Source: Sphingobacterium detergens (GTDB lineage: Bacteria; Bacteroidota; Bacteroidia; Sphingobacteriales; Sphingobacteriaceae). From it: a stretch of 64,000 bases of DNA. A program made the position numbers and the translations under genes. Under the pieces are notes generated by a model, which saw nothing but the letters and a program-made list of their open reading frames with translations, searched no databases and had not been told where the DNA came from. The DNA lies in assembly GCF_003610355.1 (NCBI RefSeq), contig NZ_RAPY01000001.1, forward strand, positions 930,001 to 994,000, in the 5' to 3' direction. Each line of letters starts with the position of its first letter. Position 1 is the stretch's first letter. This document shows positions 63,251 through 64,000 of this stretch, in pieces.

Positions 63251-64000
63251 CTATTCCTGATGACCGCTATTTTTGGGAAGTTCAGGTGATTGATCTTTAT
63301 TGTATTCATCTATTTTTTGTGTTGCTGCCATGGAGACAACCAGATCATTTAGCATGGAGCTTGCAGCTGTCGGCGAGTTCGGAAGTAAAACCAAATTGCT
63401 CCTACTATTGGCTCCAATAGCATTCAACGTGTCATAATGCTGAGTAACCACGATTAAAGCTGAAGCCTCCTGAGCGTTGATATTAGCTGCATTGAGCATT
63501 TTCACAGATTCTTCCAATCCTCTTGCAATTTCTCTTCTCTGGTCTGCAATACCTTGTCCTTGAAGCTTTTTAGATTCTGCTTCAGCTTTTGCAACAGCAA
63601 CAATTCGGATTCTTTGGGCTTCGGATTCATATTCTGCAGCAGTTTTTTCACGTTCGGCAGCGTTGATTCTGTTCATAGCGTGTTTTACCTGTTCATCAGG
63701 GTCTATATCTGTCACTAAAGCTTTGATAATATCGTAACCATAACTTTGCATCGCTTCCTGCAATTCACTTTTTACGGCAATGGCAATATCATCTTTTCTT
63801 ACAAAAACATCGTCTAATTTTGTTTTTGGAACTTCAGCACGCACAACATCAAAAACATAAGACGTAATCTGATTTTCAGGATTTTCCAGACGATAATAAG
63901 CATCTCTTACATTCTCTCTGATCACCTGATACTGAACAGAAACTTTCATCTTTATGAAAACATTATCCAATGTTTTGGTGTCGATGATGACATCCAATTG
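63251..64000 (-). CDS. SPFH/band-7 (stomatin/prohibitin-type) protein, partial
   Basis: The coding frame runs off the window at 64000, so only the C-terminal ~249 residues are visible; the first codon seen is not the start. The segment MKVSVQYQVIRENVRDAYYR and the following VVRAEVPKTKLDDVFVRKDD belong to the SPFH domain. A long helix with ERVAAERE-type repeats (INAAEREKTAAEYESEAQRI) and RIVAVAKAEAESKKLQGQGI forms the coiled-coil stalk. Stomatin-type proteins form membrane microdomain scaffolds. The C-terminus is Asn/Ser-rich. Normal for the family. Confidence 0.88.
   Translation of the reverse strand, partial: QLDVIIDTKTLDNVFIKMKVSVQYQVIRENVRDAYYRLENPENQITSYVFDVVRAEVPKTKLDDVFVRKDDIAIAVKSELQEAMQSYGYDIIKALVTDIDPDEQVKHAMNRINAAEREKTAAEYESEAQRIRIVAVAKAEAESKKLQGQGIADQRREIARGLEESVKMLNAANINAQEASALIVVTQHYDTLNAIGANSRSNLVLLPNSPTAASSMLNDLVVSMAATQKIDEYNKDQSPELPKNSGHQE

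Noticed and set aside
1..64000. Search for CRISPR arrays, integrases and intact insertion sequences
   Set aside because: No regularly spaced repeats, transposase motifs or tyrosine/serine recombinases were recognised. The decay patterns are therefore ascribed to homologous or illegitimate recombination rather than to a visible element.

Overview
The window looks like chromosomal DNA of a Bacteroidota bacterium of the Sphingobacteriaceae type (Sphingobacterium or Pedobacter-like). The evidence is low G+C, AT-rich spacers, signal peptides ending in a short A-Q motif, and the gene families present: fasciclin, COG4705, WG repeats, AraC regulators with membrane N-termini, DUF2490, spondin lipoproteins and Bacteroidota-type Ku/LigD. 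The assignment rests on gene content only. I recognised no tRNA, rRNA, CRISPR array or intact insertion sequence.

Layout. 0-9 kb: SMP-30 lactonase, P-type cation ATPase, an EF-Tu C-terminal-like protein, COG4705 membrane protein, fasciclin protein, and two small genes linked by a ~125 bp repeat. 9.3-14.2 kb: minus-strand run of small cytoplasmic proteins of immunity type (SMI1/KNR4, SUFU, DUF6896-like and others) with no toxin gene, interspersed with C-terminal gene stumps. 14.4-15.6 kb: overlapping gene pair, a polynucleotide-kinase-like P-loop protein and a Thg1-like 3'-5' polymerase, a likely RNA-repair unit. 15.6-28.2 kb: TonB-C protein, ClbS-like protein, S41 peptidase, GIDE-domain membrane protein, WG-repeat protein, AraC regulator and DUF2306, with many decayed genes; at 22.3-22.5 kb lies a collapsed copy of the 13-14 kb immunity operon. 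28.3-31.7 kb: Ku and LigD (bacterial NHEJ), with LigD split by a frameshift in an A10 run. 32.7-37.1 kb: four-gene exported phosphoesterase operon. 37.5-45.8 kb: small hypotheticals, a duplicated membrane-protein gene bracketing GNAT and Crp/Fnr genes, then redoxin and AraC genes. 45.9-58.0 kb: double-spondin lipoprotein, a Planctomycete-type PSCyt1/DUF1501/DUF1553/NHL operon, an L,D-transpeptidase and an exported enolase-superfamily protein. 58.7-64 kb: SRPBCC protein, TfoX-N protein, class D beta-lactamase, a hypothetical pair, a metallophosphoesterase and the 3' part of an SPFH/band-7 gene cut by the window edge.

Three themes stand out: nucleic-acid repair (kinase-Thg1 pair and Ku/LigD), defence against contact-delivered toxins (orphan immunity array), and gene decay. 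At least ten stumps or frameshifted genes can be read in the spacers. Three of them are explained by a single missing or extra base, so residual assembly error must be kept in mind beside real pseudogenisation.
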